Shown: positions 16,790 to 24,875 of the stretch, one piece after another | Position numbering within the stretch: the first letter of the stretch is position 1 | Layout: each line of letters opens with the position of its first letter | Assembly: GCF_001043115.1 (NCBI RefSeq) | Contig: NZ_LFME01000001.1 | Span: 1 to 64,000, forward strand | Direction: 5' to 3' | Source: Xanthomonas sp. NCPPB 1128 | Lineage (GTDB): Bacteria > Pseudomonadota > Gammaproteobacteria > Xanthomonadales > Xanthomonadaceae | Length of the DNA stretch: 64,000 bases | Program-made: the position numbers and the translations under genes | Notes under the pieces: generated by a model | The model's database searches: none | What the model saw: the letters and a program-made list of their open reading frames with translations, nothing else | What the model was told of the DNA's origin: nothing

Positions 16790-17629
16790 TTACTTGAAGA
16801 CGCTGATATGGACGTGGGTGGTGTCGCCGGTCTCGCGGCTGGCGGCGGTCCAGTCCGCGGTGGGACTGGAGCGGATGAAATTGCCCGCGGGGCCTTCCAC
16901 GTAGCTCACGTTGGGATTGGCCATCGCCGCATTCTCCAGCGCCTGGGCGTTCTGGAGGCCTTCGCCGCTCGTCCCGACATGGACGTCGTTGATGATGTTG
17001 ATGTCGACGGCGTTGCCCGTGTAGTGGGCGGAATTGGGGTTGTGGCTGCCGTTGGTCGTGGCCGAGATATCGATGCTGTCGACGCTCTGGTCGCCGTCGA
17101 GCACCGAGCCCAGGGTCGAGGCCATTTTGGAGGTGACGGGGTTGTTGCTGCTCGAGCCGTCCTGGGTGTTCTGGTACGTGATCGAGACCGTCCTGCCATC
17201 GGACGTCGTATGGCTGCTGCCTATGCTGGTATCGGCCGGGCCGTTGCCGTCGGCATCGTTGCCGTCGTCGTAACCGCCGCTGCCATCGCCTTCGCCGCCT
17301 TCGCCTCCCTCACCACCTTCACCGCCTTCGCCACCTTCACCTCCCTCACCACCTTCACCTCCCTCGCCTCCCTCGCCACCTTCGCCTCCCTCACCACCTT
17401 CGCCGCCCTCACCGCCTTCACCGATCGGTTCGACCTCTTCCATCCGTGCCATCTGCATGGTCGCGGACTTGTGCATCGCGGCGTGGTGGTGATGGATCTT
17501 GGCCTTGGCGTGGTGGGTCTTGTTGTGCGCCTTGGCATGGTGGATGGAACTGGACAGCGGGTGTGCGCCGATCGATGTGCGCGTCCCGCCTGCGATCAGA
17601 TCGATTTCGATGATGTCGAGCGTTCTCAT
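16790..17629 (-). CDS. Double-glycine-leader secreted protein with M15-like peptidase C-terminal domain (putative antibacterial toxin)
   Basis: The 279 residues share the architecture of the gene at 15155-16003: leader MRTLDIIEIDLIAGG, near-identical His-rich segment (16-55), about fifteen GEG repeats, and an acidic Gly/Asp stretch. The C-terminal domain differs. It holds SAHYTGNAVDI (Ser200, His202, Gly205, Ala207, Asp209), an exact fit to the SxHxxGxAxD motif of M15 D,D-peptidases, and ends in THVHISV (His272/274), supplying the third zinc ligand. A peptidoglycan peptidase is therefore likely. The ATG at 17629, after gagga, is chosen because it starts the leader; an upstream in-frame Met would hide it. 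Confidence 0.75.
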   Translation of the reverse strand: MRTLDIIEIDLIAGGTRTSIGAHPLSSSIHHAKAHNKTHHAKAKIHHHHAAMHKSATMQMARMEEVEPIGEGGEGGEGGEGGEGGEGGEGGEGGEGGEGGEGGEGGEGGEGGEGDGSGGYDDGNDADGNGPADTSIGSSHTTSDGRTVSITYQNTQDGSSSNNPVTSKMASTLGSVLDGDQSVDSIDISATTNGSHNPNSAHYTGNAVDINIINDVHVGTSGEGLQNAQALENAAMANPNVSYVEGPAGNFIRSSPTADWTAASRETGDTTHVHISVFK

Positions 17630-17740
17630 GGTGATCCTCGAACAGGTGTGCGGGGAAGGTGCCGTCCTCGCTTCGGCTGATCCGCGCATGCGACGAAGGC
17701 GCCGCATGCGTGGACCGATCCCGGTCATGCGCGCCGCACG

Positions 17741-19405
17741 TCAGGATGCGACGAGGGCGGGGCGCGCGGGTTGCGCGTGCGCATCGCCCAGGCGCTCGAA
17801 CGCATAGAGATGATTCATGTAGGTGGAGACGTAGATGCGCCGTTCGTCGGGCGAGACCGCGACACCGTTGGTCACTGCGTCCGGCAGCTGCAGCACGCCG
17901 ACGGTTTCGAGCGTGTCGATGTCGATCTCGACGACGCGGCCGCCGTTGCTGCCGACGATCACCCGGTTGCCGATCCGCTTGGGCGAGGCGTACACACGCG
18001 AACGCAGGTTGATCTTCTTGATCAACTGCATCGTGTCGATGTCGATCACGTACAGATGGCGGTCGCCCGATCCGCAAAACAGCTTGTTGCCGGCGAACAG
18101 CGGCGTGGTGTAGCAGATTTCGTCTGTCTGCCACTCGCCACGCTTTTCGCCGGTGGCGACATCCAGCACATAGATCGACTTGTCGAACGAGGCAAAGGCG
18201 GTCAACCCGCGACGCTCGTCCACCGCGGGCGCGTACTTCACCGAGCGCCGCGTCTTGAAGCGCCAGGCGATGCGTCCTGTCCTGGCGTCGAGCGCGAGCG
18301 TCTCATGGTCCGCACTGCCCCAGATCACCAGGTCGCCGCCTTCCCAGTACCCGGGCGAGCCGTGCTGCAACTTCTGCACCTGGTGCTCCCAGATCTTCTC
18401 GCCGGTATCCATCGCATAGGCGGCGAGACTGCCTTGCGCCCATGGACGGACATACTCGATGCCCACGTACATCAGCTTGTGGCGCGGCACCAGCAGCGGC
18501 GAAGCGCCGACCCAGTCGCCGTCCGGATGCGTCCAGATCTCTTCGCCGTTGGCTGCATCCAGGCAATAGACGGTGCCGTTGTACGCGCCGAAATACAGTC
18601 GCCCGTCATGGTAGGCCGGGCACGACCAGATGCCCTTCTTGGTGTACGCCGCGCCGGTCACCGGGTATTCCCAGACCAGCCCGCCGGTCTCGGCGGAGAA
18701 TGCCTGCATCTTGGCGGCGTCGCAGCCGCGGTAGATCATGTCGCCGACCAGCAGCGGCGCGGACTTGGGGACCACGTGGAAAGCGAAGCCCCCCGGCGTC
18801 GCCGTCCGCCAGAGTTCGCGGTACGCCTGGGTGGGATGCGGCGCGCTTTGTTCCGGCGGCAGGTCGAAGTCCTTGAGGGTGAACAGCGATTGCACCGAGA
18901 TCGCGTGCGTCTTGCGCCATTGCATGCCGGCCTTGGACAGGAAATCGACCACCACGAACACCTCGCCGAGCGTGTGTCCGGCCGCTCCGATGACCGCGCG
19001 CGCCTTCTCGACGCTGTTGCCGGAATTGAGCGAATCGTCGACCAGCACGATGGGCAGGTCGAGCACGTCGCCCTCGATGGCGTTGCCCATGCCGGTGGTC
19101 TTGCGATCCTTGCGAATGATGAAGCCGTTGACCGGCCCGCGTTCTTTCGGGGCGGTCAACAGCAGGGCGGTGAGCAGCGGGATCGCCGCGGTTTCCAGGC
19201 CGCCCAGTTGGAAGGGGGGGCGCGTGGCGTTGCGCTCCCAGAACGCTTCGGCGATCTGCTCGAGCGCAGCGCGTCGCATGAAGACCCGGCGCAGATCGAA
19301 CAGCCAGAGATAGGAGCCGCCCTTCTTGGTGATGAGCGGGATGTTCTCGGCGCTGGTGTGCAGGCCGACGGTTTGGATCAGGTCCCGAAGCGATTGCATG
19401 GTCAT
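17741..19405 (-). CDS. Phosphoribosyltransferase / PQQ-like beta-propeller fusion protein
   Basis: The N-terminal ~190 of 554 residues resemble orotate-type phosphoribosyltransferases: GSYLWLFDLRRVF, FQLGGLETAAIPLLTALLL, and the PRPP-binding motif PIVLVDDSLNSGNSVEKA with its paired acids. The rest (about 200-540) is a beta-propeller with PQQ/BamB-like blades (AFSAETGGLVWEYPV, CLDAANGEEIWTH, AMDTGEKIWEH, ALDARTGRIAWRF, VLDVATGEKRGEW). There is no signal peptide, so it should be cytoplasmic. The fusion is unusual, and its place between the transporter genes and the toxins suggests a role in toxin maturation or regulation. That role is only inferred. Confidence 0.7.
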   Translation of the reverse strand: MTMQSLRDLIQTVGLHTSAENIPLITKKGGSYLWLFDLRRVFMRRAALEQIAEAFWERNATRPPFQLGGLETAAIPLLTALLLTAPKERGPVNGFIIRKDRKTTGMGNAIEGDVLDLPIVLVDDSLNSGNSVEKARAVIGAAGHTLGEVFVVVDFLSKAGMQWRKTHAISVQSLFTLKDFDLPPEQSAPHPTQAYRELWRTATPGGFAFHVVPKSAPLLVGDMIYRGCDAAKMQAFSAETGGLVWEYPVTGAAYTKKGIWSCPAYHDGRLYFGAYNGTVYCLDAANGEEIWTHPDGDWVGASPLLVPRHKLMYVGIEYVRPWAQGSLAAYAMDTGEKIWEHQVQKLQHGSPGYWEGGDLVIWGSADHETLALDARTGRIAWRFKTRRSVKYAPAVDERRGLTAFASFDKSIYVLDVATGEKRGEWQTDEICYTTPLFAGNKLFCGSGDRHLYVIDIDTMQLIKKINLRSRVYASPKRIGNRVIVGSNGGRVVEIDIDTLETVGVLQLPDAVTNGVAVSPDERRIYVSTYMNHLYAFERLGDAHAQPARPALVAS

Positions 19406-19445
19406 CGTGCAGCCCTGCTGGGAATGGGAGGATGTGGGTTGGGGA

Positions 19446-20348
19446 TCAAGGGGCCGCAGGCGCGTCCATCAAGCCGAGATAGCGGTCCACGGCCGGTCCC
19501 CAGATCGCGGAACCCCCGTGGCCGAAGAACAGATGGTGACCGTCGTCGCCGAAGGCGGCTGGCGTCACCAGAACGGCATGGCCGCCCGCCTCGGTGAAGG
19601 CGCGATGCAGCGAGGCGGCGAGTTCAGGTTCGAAGAAGCTGTCGTTGGCCGTATAGATCCACAGCATCGGCGTGGTGGCCTGTTGGCCGAACGTGGAGGC
19701 CGCCGCGATCAACCGGTCAGGATGGCAGTTGCTGTTGGGCCGGTCGTGGAAATGGCCGCCGCGACCGCCTGCCATGTTGACGAACGCGCTGACATTTGGG
19801 TGCGGCAGGCTGTTGTACGCCAACGTGCCCCAGCCGCCGGCCGACTGTCCGACCACGATGGCGCCGCTCGGGCTGTAGTCGGGCAGTGCGGTCAGGACGT
19901 CCACGATGCGCTTGAGTTGACGCGCGGTTTCCAATCCGGCCTTGACGTAATCGGCGCGATCGCAGCCGTCGTAGCCCTCGCTCCAAGGACCGCCGGTGGC
20001 GCCATAGCCGAGGCGCAGGACCAATGCCACGGCATAGTGGCGCCGCAGGAACCAGCGTGCCGACTCGCCGTCGCAGGTCTCTAGGGTCATGCCAGGTCGG
20101 TCGGCTGCCTTCGCCGGTGAGCCGTGTGCGATGACCACCACGCGCGGGCGGCGCACACCGGCAGGGCGGCACAGCCGTCCCTGTAAGGTCCAGGGGTGTC
20201 CGTCGGGATCGGCGATGGGGATCTGCAGCGACTCGCCGAGGTCGGCATGGGGGCCGCCGAAGCCGCTCGCCGAGGCGATGCAGGGCGCCACGCCACAGAG
20301 CAGCAGTACGGTTGCGATCAACAGGTAGCGCAGGCAAGCCGATGGCAT
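19446..20348 (-). CDS. Secreted alpha/beta-fold hydrolase (dienelactone hydrolase-like)
   Basis: This 300-residue protein has a signal peptide (MPSACLRYLLIATVLLLCGVAPCIASA) and an alpha/beta-hydrolase core. The oxyanion region is VVVIAHGSPA, the nucleophile elbow is GQSAGG, the acid lies near YTANDSFF, and the His near GDDGHHLFFGHGG. The catalytic set therefore looks complete. The substrate is unknown. It belongs to the same minus-strand series as the toxin export genes, 40 bp from the fusion gene. A conserved partner in toxin processing is possible, but a passenger gene cannot be excluded. Confidence 0.7.
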   Translation of the reverse strand: MPSACLRYLLIATVLLLCGVAPCIASASGFGGPHADLGESLQIPIADPDGHPWTLQGRLCRPAGVRRPRVVVIAHGSPAKAADRPGMTLETCDGESARWFLRRHYAVALVLRLGYGATGGPWSEGYDGCDRADYVKAGLETARQLKRIVDVLTALPDYSPSGAIVVGQSAGGWGTLAYNSLPHPNVSAFVNMAGGRGGHFHDRPNSNCHPDRLIAAASTFGQQATTPMLWIYTANDSFFEPELAASLHRAFTEAGGHAVLVTPAAFGDDGHHLFFGHGGSAIWGPAVDRYLGLMDAPAAP

Positions 20349-20373
20349 GGTGGAGTTCCCTGCTGCCTCGATA

Positions 20374-20949
20374 TCAGCGACGGACGCGCCGCATATGAAA
20401 GGTGATGGTCGAGCACAGCGTCGGGCACTCCCGTGCCGGAGCGCGCGAGGCACGGGTGACGGCACCATCGAACACCACCAGCCGACCAGGACGCGGACGG
20501 ATCGAGATGCACTCGCGCGCGGTGTCGTAGAACACGGTTTCGCCGGCCCAATCGTCCTTCCATTCGGTGCTGGCGTAGAGCAAGGCGACACGCTCCTGAT
20601 CCGACGGCTTGGCGTAGTGGTGCGCGGCGCCATCCTGTCCATGCGTGTGGCCGGTGACGTAGGCGCGGACCAGGCCGTAGTCCTGCGCCAGGTTGTCCTT
20701 GATCTGTGTCCAGAGCTCATGGAGCGGTTCCATGCCCGGGGTCGCCGCGAGGACGTCGTCGTGGATCGCGCGCTCGTGCGCTTTGCGGCTGCCGCACAGA
20801 TGGATATGCCAGGACGGCGCGGCGTCGCCGAGCAGTCCTGGATAGAGGCCGTAGGACCAGCCGCCGCGACCGCGCAGCAGTTCCGGCAGATGCTGGACTT
20901 CGACGAAATTGTTGACGACTTGCAGGGACGACGCTTCCGACGCTGACAC
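20374..20949 (-). CDS. 2OG-Fe(II) oxygenase-fold protein with altered metal ligands
   Basis: The 191-residue protein follows the prolyl-hydroxylase-like pattern: a HTHGQDGAAHHYAKP region, ALLYASTEWKDDWAGETVFYD, and a C-terminal RPRPGRLVVFDG. In active enzymes the first region supplies HxD and the segment after the FDG motif a second His. Here the first site reads H110-H-Y-A113 with no acid, and the distal His appears to be Arg166 (VTRASRAP). HxA is known from 2OG halogenases, but they keep the distal His, so loss of activity or a changed role is likely. The position next to the C39 ABC transporter suggests a link to the toxin system. Confidence 0.6.
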   Translation of the reverse strand: MSASEASSLQVVNNFVEVQHLPELLRGRGGWSYGLYPGLLGDAAPSWHIHLCGSRKAHERAIHDDVLAATPGMEPLHELWTQIKDNLAQDYGLVRAYVTGHTHGQDGAAHHYAKPSDQERVALLYASTEWKDDWAGETVFYDTARECISIRPRPGRLVVFDGAVTRASRAPARECPTLCSTITFHMRRVRR

Positions 20950-21023
20950 GATGGCGACCTCACGTTGGCGATACGGGATGGGACGAGGCGGCGCGGCGAA
21001 CTGGCGGTCGCGCCGGTGGCGAG

Positions 21024-23216
21024 CTAGGAGGTGACGGGGGCGGGTGGCGCATGCGTCGCAGGTTGGCGCGTGCGGATGGCGCCTTCGTGCAACTCGATGA
21101 CGCGATCGGCATGCGCGATCGTTTCAGGGCGGTGCGCAATGACGATGCGGGTGATGTTCAGCCTCTTGATCGCCTGGTTGAGTTGGCGCTCCAGCGCGAG
21201 ATCCAGGTGGCTGGTCGCCTCGTCCAGCACCAGGATGTGCGGGCGCCGGTACAGCGCACGTGCCAGGAACAGGCGTTGTTGCTGGCCGCCGGAGAGGGAG
21301 GACCCCATGTCGCCGACCAGGCTGTGGTAGCCCATCGGCATGGCCATGATGTCCTCGTGTATACCGGCCAGGCAGGCGGCTTCCTCGATGTCCTGCGGGG
21401 TGGCGAGTGCGTCGAACATGCTGATGTTCTCGGCGATCGTGCCGGTGAACAGGTGGTCGTCCTGCATCACGCTGCCGGTGATCGCGCGGTAGCGGGACTT
21501 GCCGAGTCGGCGCAGATCGAGGCCGCCGATCTCGATCGCGCCTTGCTGCGGATCGAGCAGGCCGAGCAGCACTCTCACCAGCGTGCTCTTGCCGCACCCC
21601 GATGGGCCGACGATGGCGACCGATTCGCCGGCTTGCACCGCAAAACTGCACTCGCGCAGGATCCAGGGCTCGCCTTCGGCATAGCGGAAGCTGACCTTGT
21701 TGAAGGTGATGCTGGGCTGCGGCAGCGGACCCGCATGCTCGCTGGTGGCGTGCGCTTCGGGCGGGGTCAGGACGATGTCGGCCAGTCTCTCGGCCTGCAG
21801 ACGCAGCATGCGAAGTTCGATCGCATAGTCGACCAGGCTGGCCACGCGGCTGCTGAACTGGTCGCCGTAGGCCACGAAGGCGGTCAGCATGCCCACGGTG
21901 AACTGGCCTTTCAGCCCCAGCCACGCGCCCAGCCAGAGCACGCCCAGCCGCTGCGCGCCTGCCGCCAGGTTCTGCAATGCGGTGAACAGCATGTCCAGGC
22001 GCTGCACCGCGATGGAGGTATTCAGCGTGTCGGTCGCGGCGTTGAGGTAACGCGCGGTCTGTTCGGCCTCCTGGTTGTTCAGGCGGATCGTCTGCACGCC
22101 GCGTACCGCCTCCAGGAATCGGCTGTGCTGCTTGGCGGTGACGGTGATCTGGCTGAGGTTGGCCTCGCGGTAGACGCGGAAGTACAGCAGCCGGAGCGCC
22201 GCATACACGGCGACGGCACCGAGAACGATGGCCGACAGCAAGGGGCTGTAGACGAACAGCACGACCAGGGTGATGCTGGCGAGCAGCCCGTCGAGCAGGA
22301 TCTCGACGAAGCGGGTGGTGAGCGTCTGCTGGATCGTGTCGATCGCACCGAAGCGGGACACGATGTCGCCGAGATGGCGCGTGCCGAAGTAGGACTGCGG
22401 CAGGCGCATCAGATGCTGGAACACGTTGCCGGTCCAGCCGAGGTTGAAGTGCGTGCTGAGCCACATCACCGTCCAACTGCGCAAGGCCGAGACCAGGGTC
22501 TCGAGCACGATCAGCAATGCGAAGCTCAGGCCGAGAAAGGTCAGCAGGTCGTGGTCGCCGTCGGCGATCACCTGATCCACGACGAGTTGCATGAACAAGG
22601 GGGCCAGGAGCGCGAAGACTTCCAGGACCAGTGCCAGCCCGAAGATCTGCGCCAGTCCGCGGCCCAGGCCCTGCACCGAGCCGGCGAGCGCGCGCAGCGA
22701 CACCGGCGGCGTCTCGCGCTGGCGCTGGAAGGTCGGCCCTCTGGAAAACTCGATCGCCACGCCGGTGAAGTGCCTGCCGATGTCGGCCATGCTCAGGTTG
22801 CGCACGCCCACTGCGGGATCGTGCACGACGATCCCGTGCTTGCCGACGCTGCGCAGCACCACGAAGTGGTCCATGTCCCAGTGCAGCACGCAGGGGGTCT
22901 GCAGTTGGCCGAGCTCTTCCAGGTCCAGCCGAAGCGGTCGGCATTGCAGTCCCAGCGCATGCGCGATCTCGATCAGGCGTCGTGCGGTCATGCCTTTCAG
23001 CGACAGACTGAAACGGCGCCGCAGTGCGGGCAGATCGGTATGGTGACCGTGATAGCCGGCGATCATTGCGATGCAGGCCAGGCCGCACTCCGCGGCTTCG
23101 GCCTGCAGCACATTCGGCAGCGCGCGCGTGCGCCAGAAGCGCAGGCGTCCGACACGCCCGTCCTGGGCGCTTGCGGCCTGTGCCGGCGCGCCGTGATCCA
23201 CGGATGCCCGGCTCAC
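21024..23216 (-). CDS. Peptidase-containing ABC exporter (C39, bacteriocin/RaxB type)
   Basis: The 730-residue protein combines a leader-cleaving C39 peptidase, a six-helix membrane domain and an ATPase. The peptidase keeps Gln38 and Cys44 (LQAEAAECGLAC), His117 (WDMDHFVVL) and Asp133 (VVHDPAVG). The ATPase has GPSGCGKST, LSGGQQQR and ILVLDEAT. Such exporters remove double-glycine leaders while moving the cargo through a HlyD/TolC channel. The GTG at 23216 is chosen because it overlaps the HlyD stop by four bases (GTGA). The cargo is most likely the two GG-leader proteins encoded downstream. No sulfotransferase or RaxX-like gene is present. Confidence 0.93.
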   Translation of the reverse strand: MSRASVDHGAPAQAASAQDGRVGRLRFWRTRALPNVLQAEAAECGLACIAMIAGYHGHHTDLPALRRRFSLSLKGMTARRLIEIAHALGLQCRPLRLDLEELGQLQTPCVLHWDMDHFVVLRSVGKHGIVVHDPAVGVRNLSMADIGRHFTGVAIEFSRGPTFQRQRETPPVSLRALAGSVQGLGRGLAQIFGLALVLEVFALLAPLFMQLVVDQVIADGDHDLLTFLGLSFALLIVLETLVSALRSWTVMWLSTHFNLGWTGNVFQHLMRLPQSYFGTRHLGDIVSRFGAIDTIQQTLTTRFVEILLDGLLASITLVVLFVYSPLLSAIVLGAVAVYAALRLLYFRVYREANLSQITVTAKQHSRFLEAVRGVQTIRLNNQEAEQTARYLNAATDTLNTSIAVQRLDMLFTALQNLAAGAQRLGVLWLGAWLGLKGQFTVGMLTAFVAYGDQFSSRVASLVDYAIELRMLRLQAERLADIVLTPPEAHATSEHAGPLPQPSITFNKVSFRYAEGEPWILRECSFAVQAGESVAIVGPSGCGKSTLVRVLLGLLDPQQGAIEIGGLDLRRLGKSRYRAITGSVMQDDHLFTGTIAENISMFDALATPQDIEEAACLAGIHEDIMAMPMGYHSLVGDMGSSLSGGQQQRLFLARALYRRPHILVLDEATSHLDLALERQLNQAIKRLNITRIVIAHRPETIAHADRVIELHEGAIRTRQPATHAPPAPVTS

Positions 23217-24487
23217 GCGCCGCTGCTCCAGCGGTGGCCCATGCCGTACAGCGGTTCGAAGATCCATTCGACGATCCGGCGCCGGTCCAGCAACATGTCC
23301 GCGTCCAGCGCCATGCCTGGGCGCAGCGGCTCCTTGCGCCCGTACGCCTCGACGTTCTGATCCGCCAGGTCCACGCGGGCCAGGTAGAGCGGATCGGAGG
23401 AGGGCGGGTTACCGCCACCGAGCAGCAGCGTGACTTCGCCAGGCGTCAGCGCGCTGCGCGAGACGCTGCTCACCACGCCATGGTGCAGACCGAATTTCTG
23501 GTAGGGGAATGCCTGGTAGTGCAGGGTGACCTGGATGCCCGGATGGACGAAGCCGACCGCCTGGCTGGGAACCAGGATCTGCGCCTGCAGGGCTGAGCCG
23601 TCCGGGACGATGGCGAGCAGCGGTTGCCCCAGTGCGACCGAGGCGCCGGGTTTGACCAGCAAGGTGGAGACGGTGCCGCTGGCCGGCGCACGCAGTTCGC
23701 TGGCGCGTGCCGCTTCGTTCTGCGCCAGGGTCTGCTCGACCTGCGCCAGTTGCCGGCGCAAGTCGTTGAGCTTGGCAGACACCGCCAGCGGCAACTGGGT
23801 CAGCTGATCGTTGAGCACGCTCAGTTGCTGCTGCGTACTGGCGCGTTGCTGCTGCAACGAGCGCAGCTGCGATTCGTCGGCGAGCAACGCCGATTGCTCC
23901 TGCTCGACCTGCAATGCCGGGATGTAGCCGCCGGCGACCAGGCCCGACCATTTGTCCACCAACTCCTGCACCAGCTGCATCTGCTTCTTCTCGATCGCGA
24001 TCTGCGCATCGATTTGGACCAACTGCTCCTTGAGTGCGGATTGTTGCGTGCGATTGTCCTCTGCCTGCTTGTCCTGCAGCTGCTGGGTATCGCCGATGTC
24101 CTGGCGCAGGCGGCCGGCCTGGCGTTGCAACTGCGCGCTGACGCTGGCCGCCGTGTTCCCGAGCGCCTTGCTGGTGTGCTCGCCCGACAGCGAGACCAGG
24201 ACCTGTCCGCTCGCGACCCGATCGCCTTCGGCGACGCCGACGTGATCGATCACGCCGAGCGTATTGGCGGTCAGGCTGATCAAGCCGGCGCGCGGGACCA
24301 GGAGCCCGGTGACATGAACGCGCTGGGTGTAGTGGCCAAAGAACAGCCACAGCACAATGGCGGCGGCCATGCCGAGGGCGACGACGGTCCAGGCCCGGGT
24401 CGAAAGTGGCGTTGCCAGTCGCACCGTCCCCAGCCATGCCTGGCTTCGGGCGTCCACTGCCTCGTCACGGAAAAGCGAATGTTCCAT
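23213..24487 (-). CDS. HlyD-family membrane fusion protein of the GG-leader exporter (RaxA/CvaA-like)
   Basis: This 424-residue periplasmic adaptor has one N-terminal membrane helix (about 33-52), a lipoyl half-motif (NTLGVIDHVGVAEGDRVASGQVL), a long coiled-coil hairpin (about 105-265, rich in Gln and Leu) and the returning lipoyl half (ASELRAPASGTVSTLLVKPGASV). It would join the ABC exporter to an outer-membrane TolC, which is not encoded in the cluster and must come from elsewhere. It is the first gene of the minus-strand series and is translationally coupled to the ABC gene. Confidence 0.92.
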   Translation of the reverse strand: MEHSLFRDEAVDARSQAWLGTVRLATPLSTRAWTVVALGMAAAIVLWLFFGHYTQRVHVTGLLVPRAGLISLTANTLGVIDHVGVAEGDRVASGQVLVSLSGEHTSKALGNTAASVSAQLQRQAGRLRQDIGDTQQLQDKQAEDNRTQQSALKEQLVQIDAQIAIEKKQMQLVQELVDKWSGLVAGGYIPALQVEQEQSALLADESQLRSLQQQRASTQQQLSVLNDQLTQLPLAVSAKLNDLRRQLAQVEQTLAQNEAARASELRAPASGTVSTLLVKPGASVALGQPLLAIVPDGSALQAQILVPSQAVGFVHPGIQVTLHYQAFPYQKFGLHHGVVSSVSRSALTPGEVTLLLGGGNPPSSDPLYLARVDLADQNVEAYGRKEPLRPGMALDADMLLDRRRIVEWIFEPLYGMGHRWSSGA

Positions 24488-24875
24488 TCGGCTGATTCCA
24501 TCCGTGTTTCATATGGGAGCCGCGCGTCTCGGTGCGCGTCCATTTTCCAAAAGCGGGTTGAAACTTAATTCGTGGGAGATAATTTCGAGGGCTTCTTTCG
24601 TCTTCCTTTCTGTATTTGCGCGCTTTCCATCTTGTCTACGAAATGCGTTCTCGCGATGGTGATTGGTGACGAAATTAATCAGGTAATTCCGATGTTTATG
24701 CTTGGAATTTCAGTGTCTTGGGTCGCTTTCGAGCGGGTTTAAATGTGCCTGTCATGACCGTGTCGCATAATGACGGGCGTGGTATATCGCCATGTCGGTG
24801 CTGACAATCCATGTCATTGCTTGAAAATTGTTTCCATTATGTATCCGGGGCTGCATCGATAACGGAGCGCCGCCC
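24488..24875. other. AT-rich divergent promoter region
   Basis: About 390 bp between the divergent HlyD and esterase genes are distinctly richer in A+T than the rest of the window (notably 24560-24850). The likely promoters for both directions must lie here. I see no known operator or RNA. Short open frames (for example 24656-24742, 28 codons) lack support. Confidence 0.6.

Noticed and set aside
21024-24487. RaxA/RaxB pair exporting a RaxX-like sulfated peptide
   Set aside because: The transporter resembles RaxAB, but no sulfotransferase or small RaxX-like gene is present. The GG-leader cargos in the operon are much larger.
24656-24742. A 28-codon frame in the AT-rich region that could be a small peptide
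   Set aside because: It has no GG motif, no clear ribosome-binding site and no similarity that I can see.
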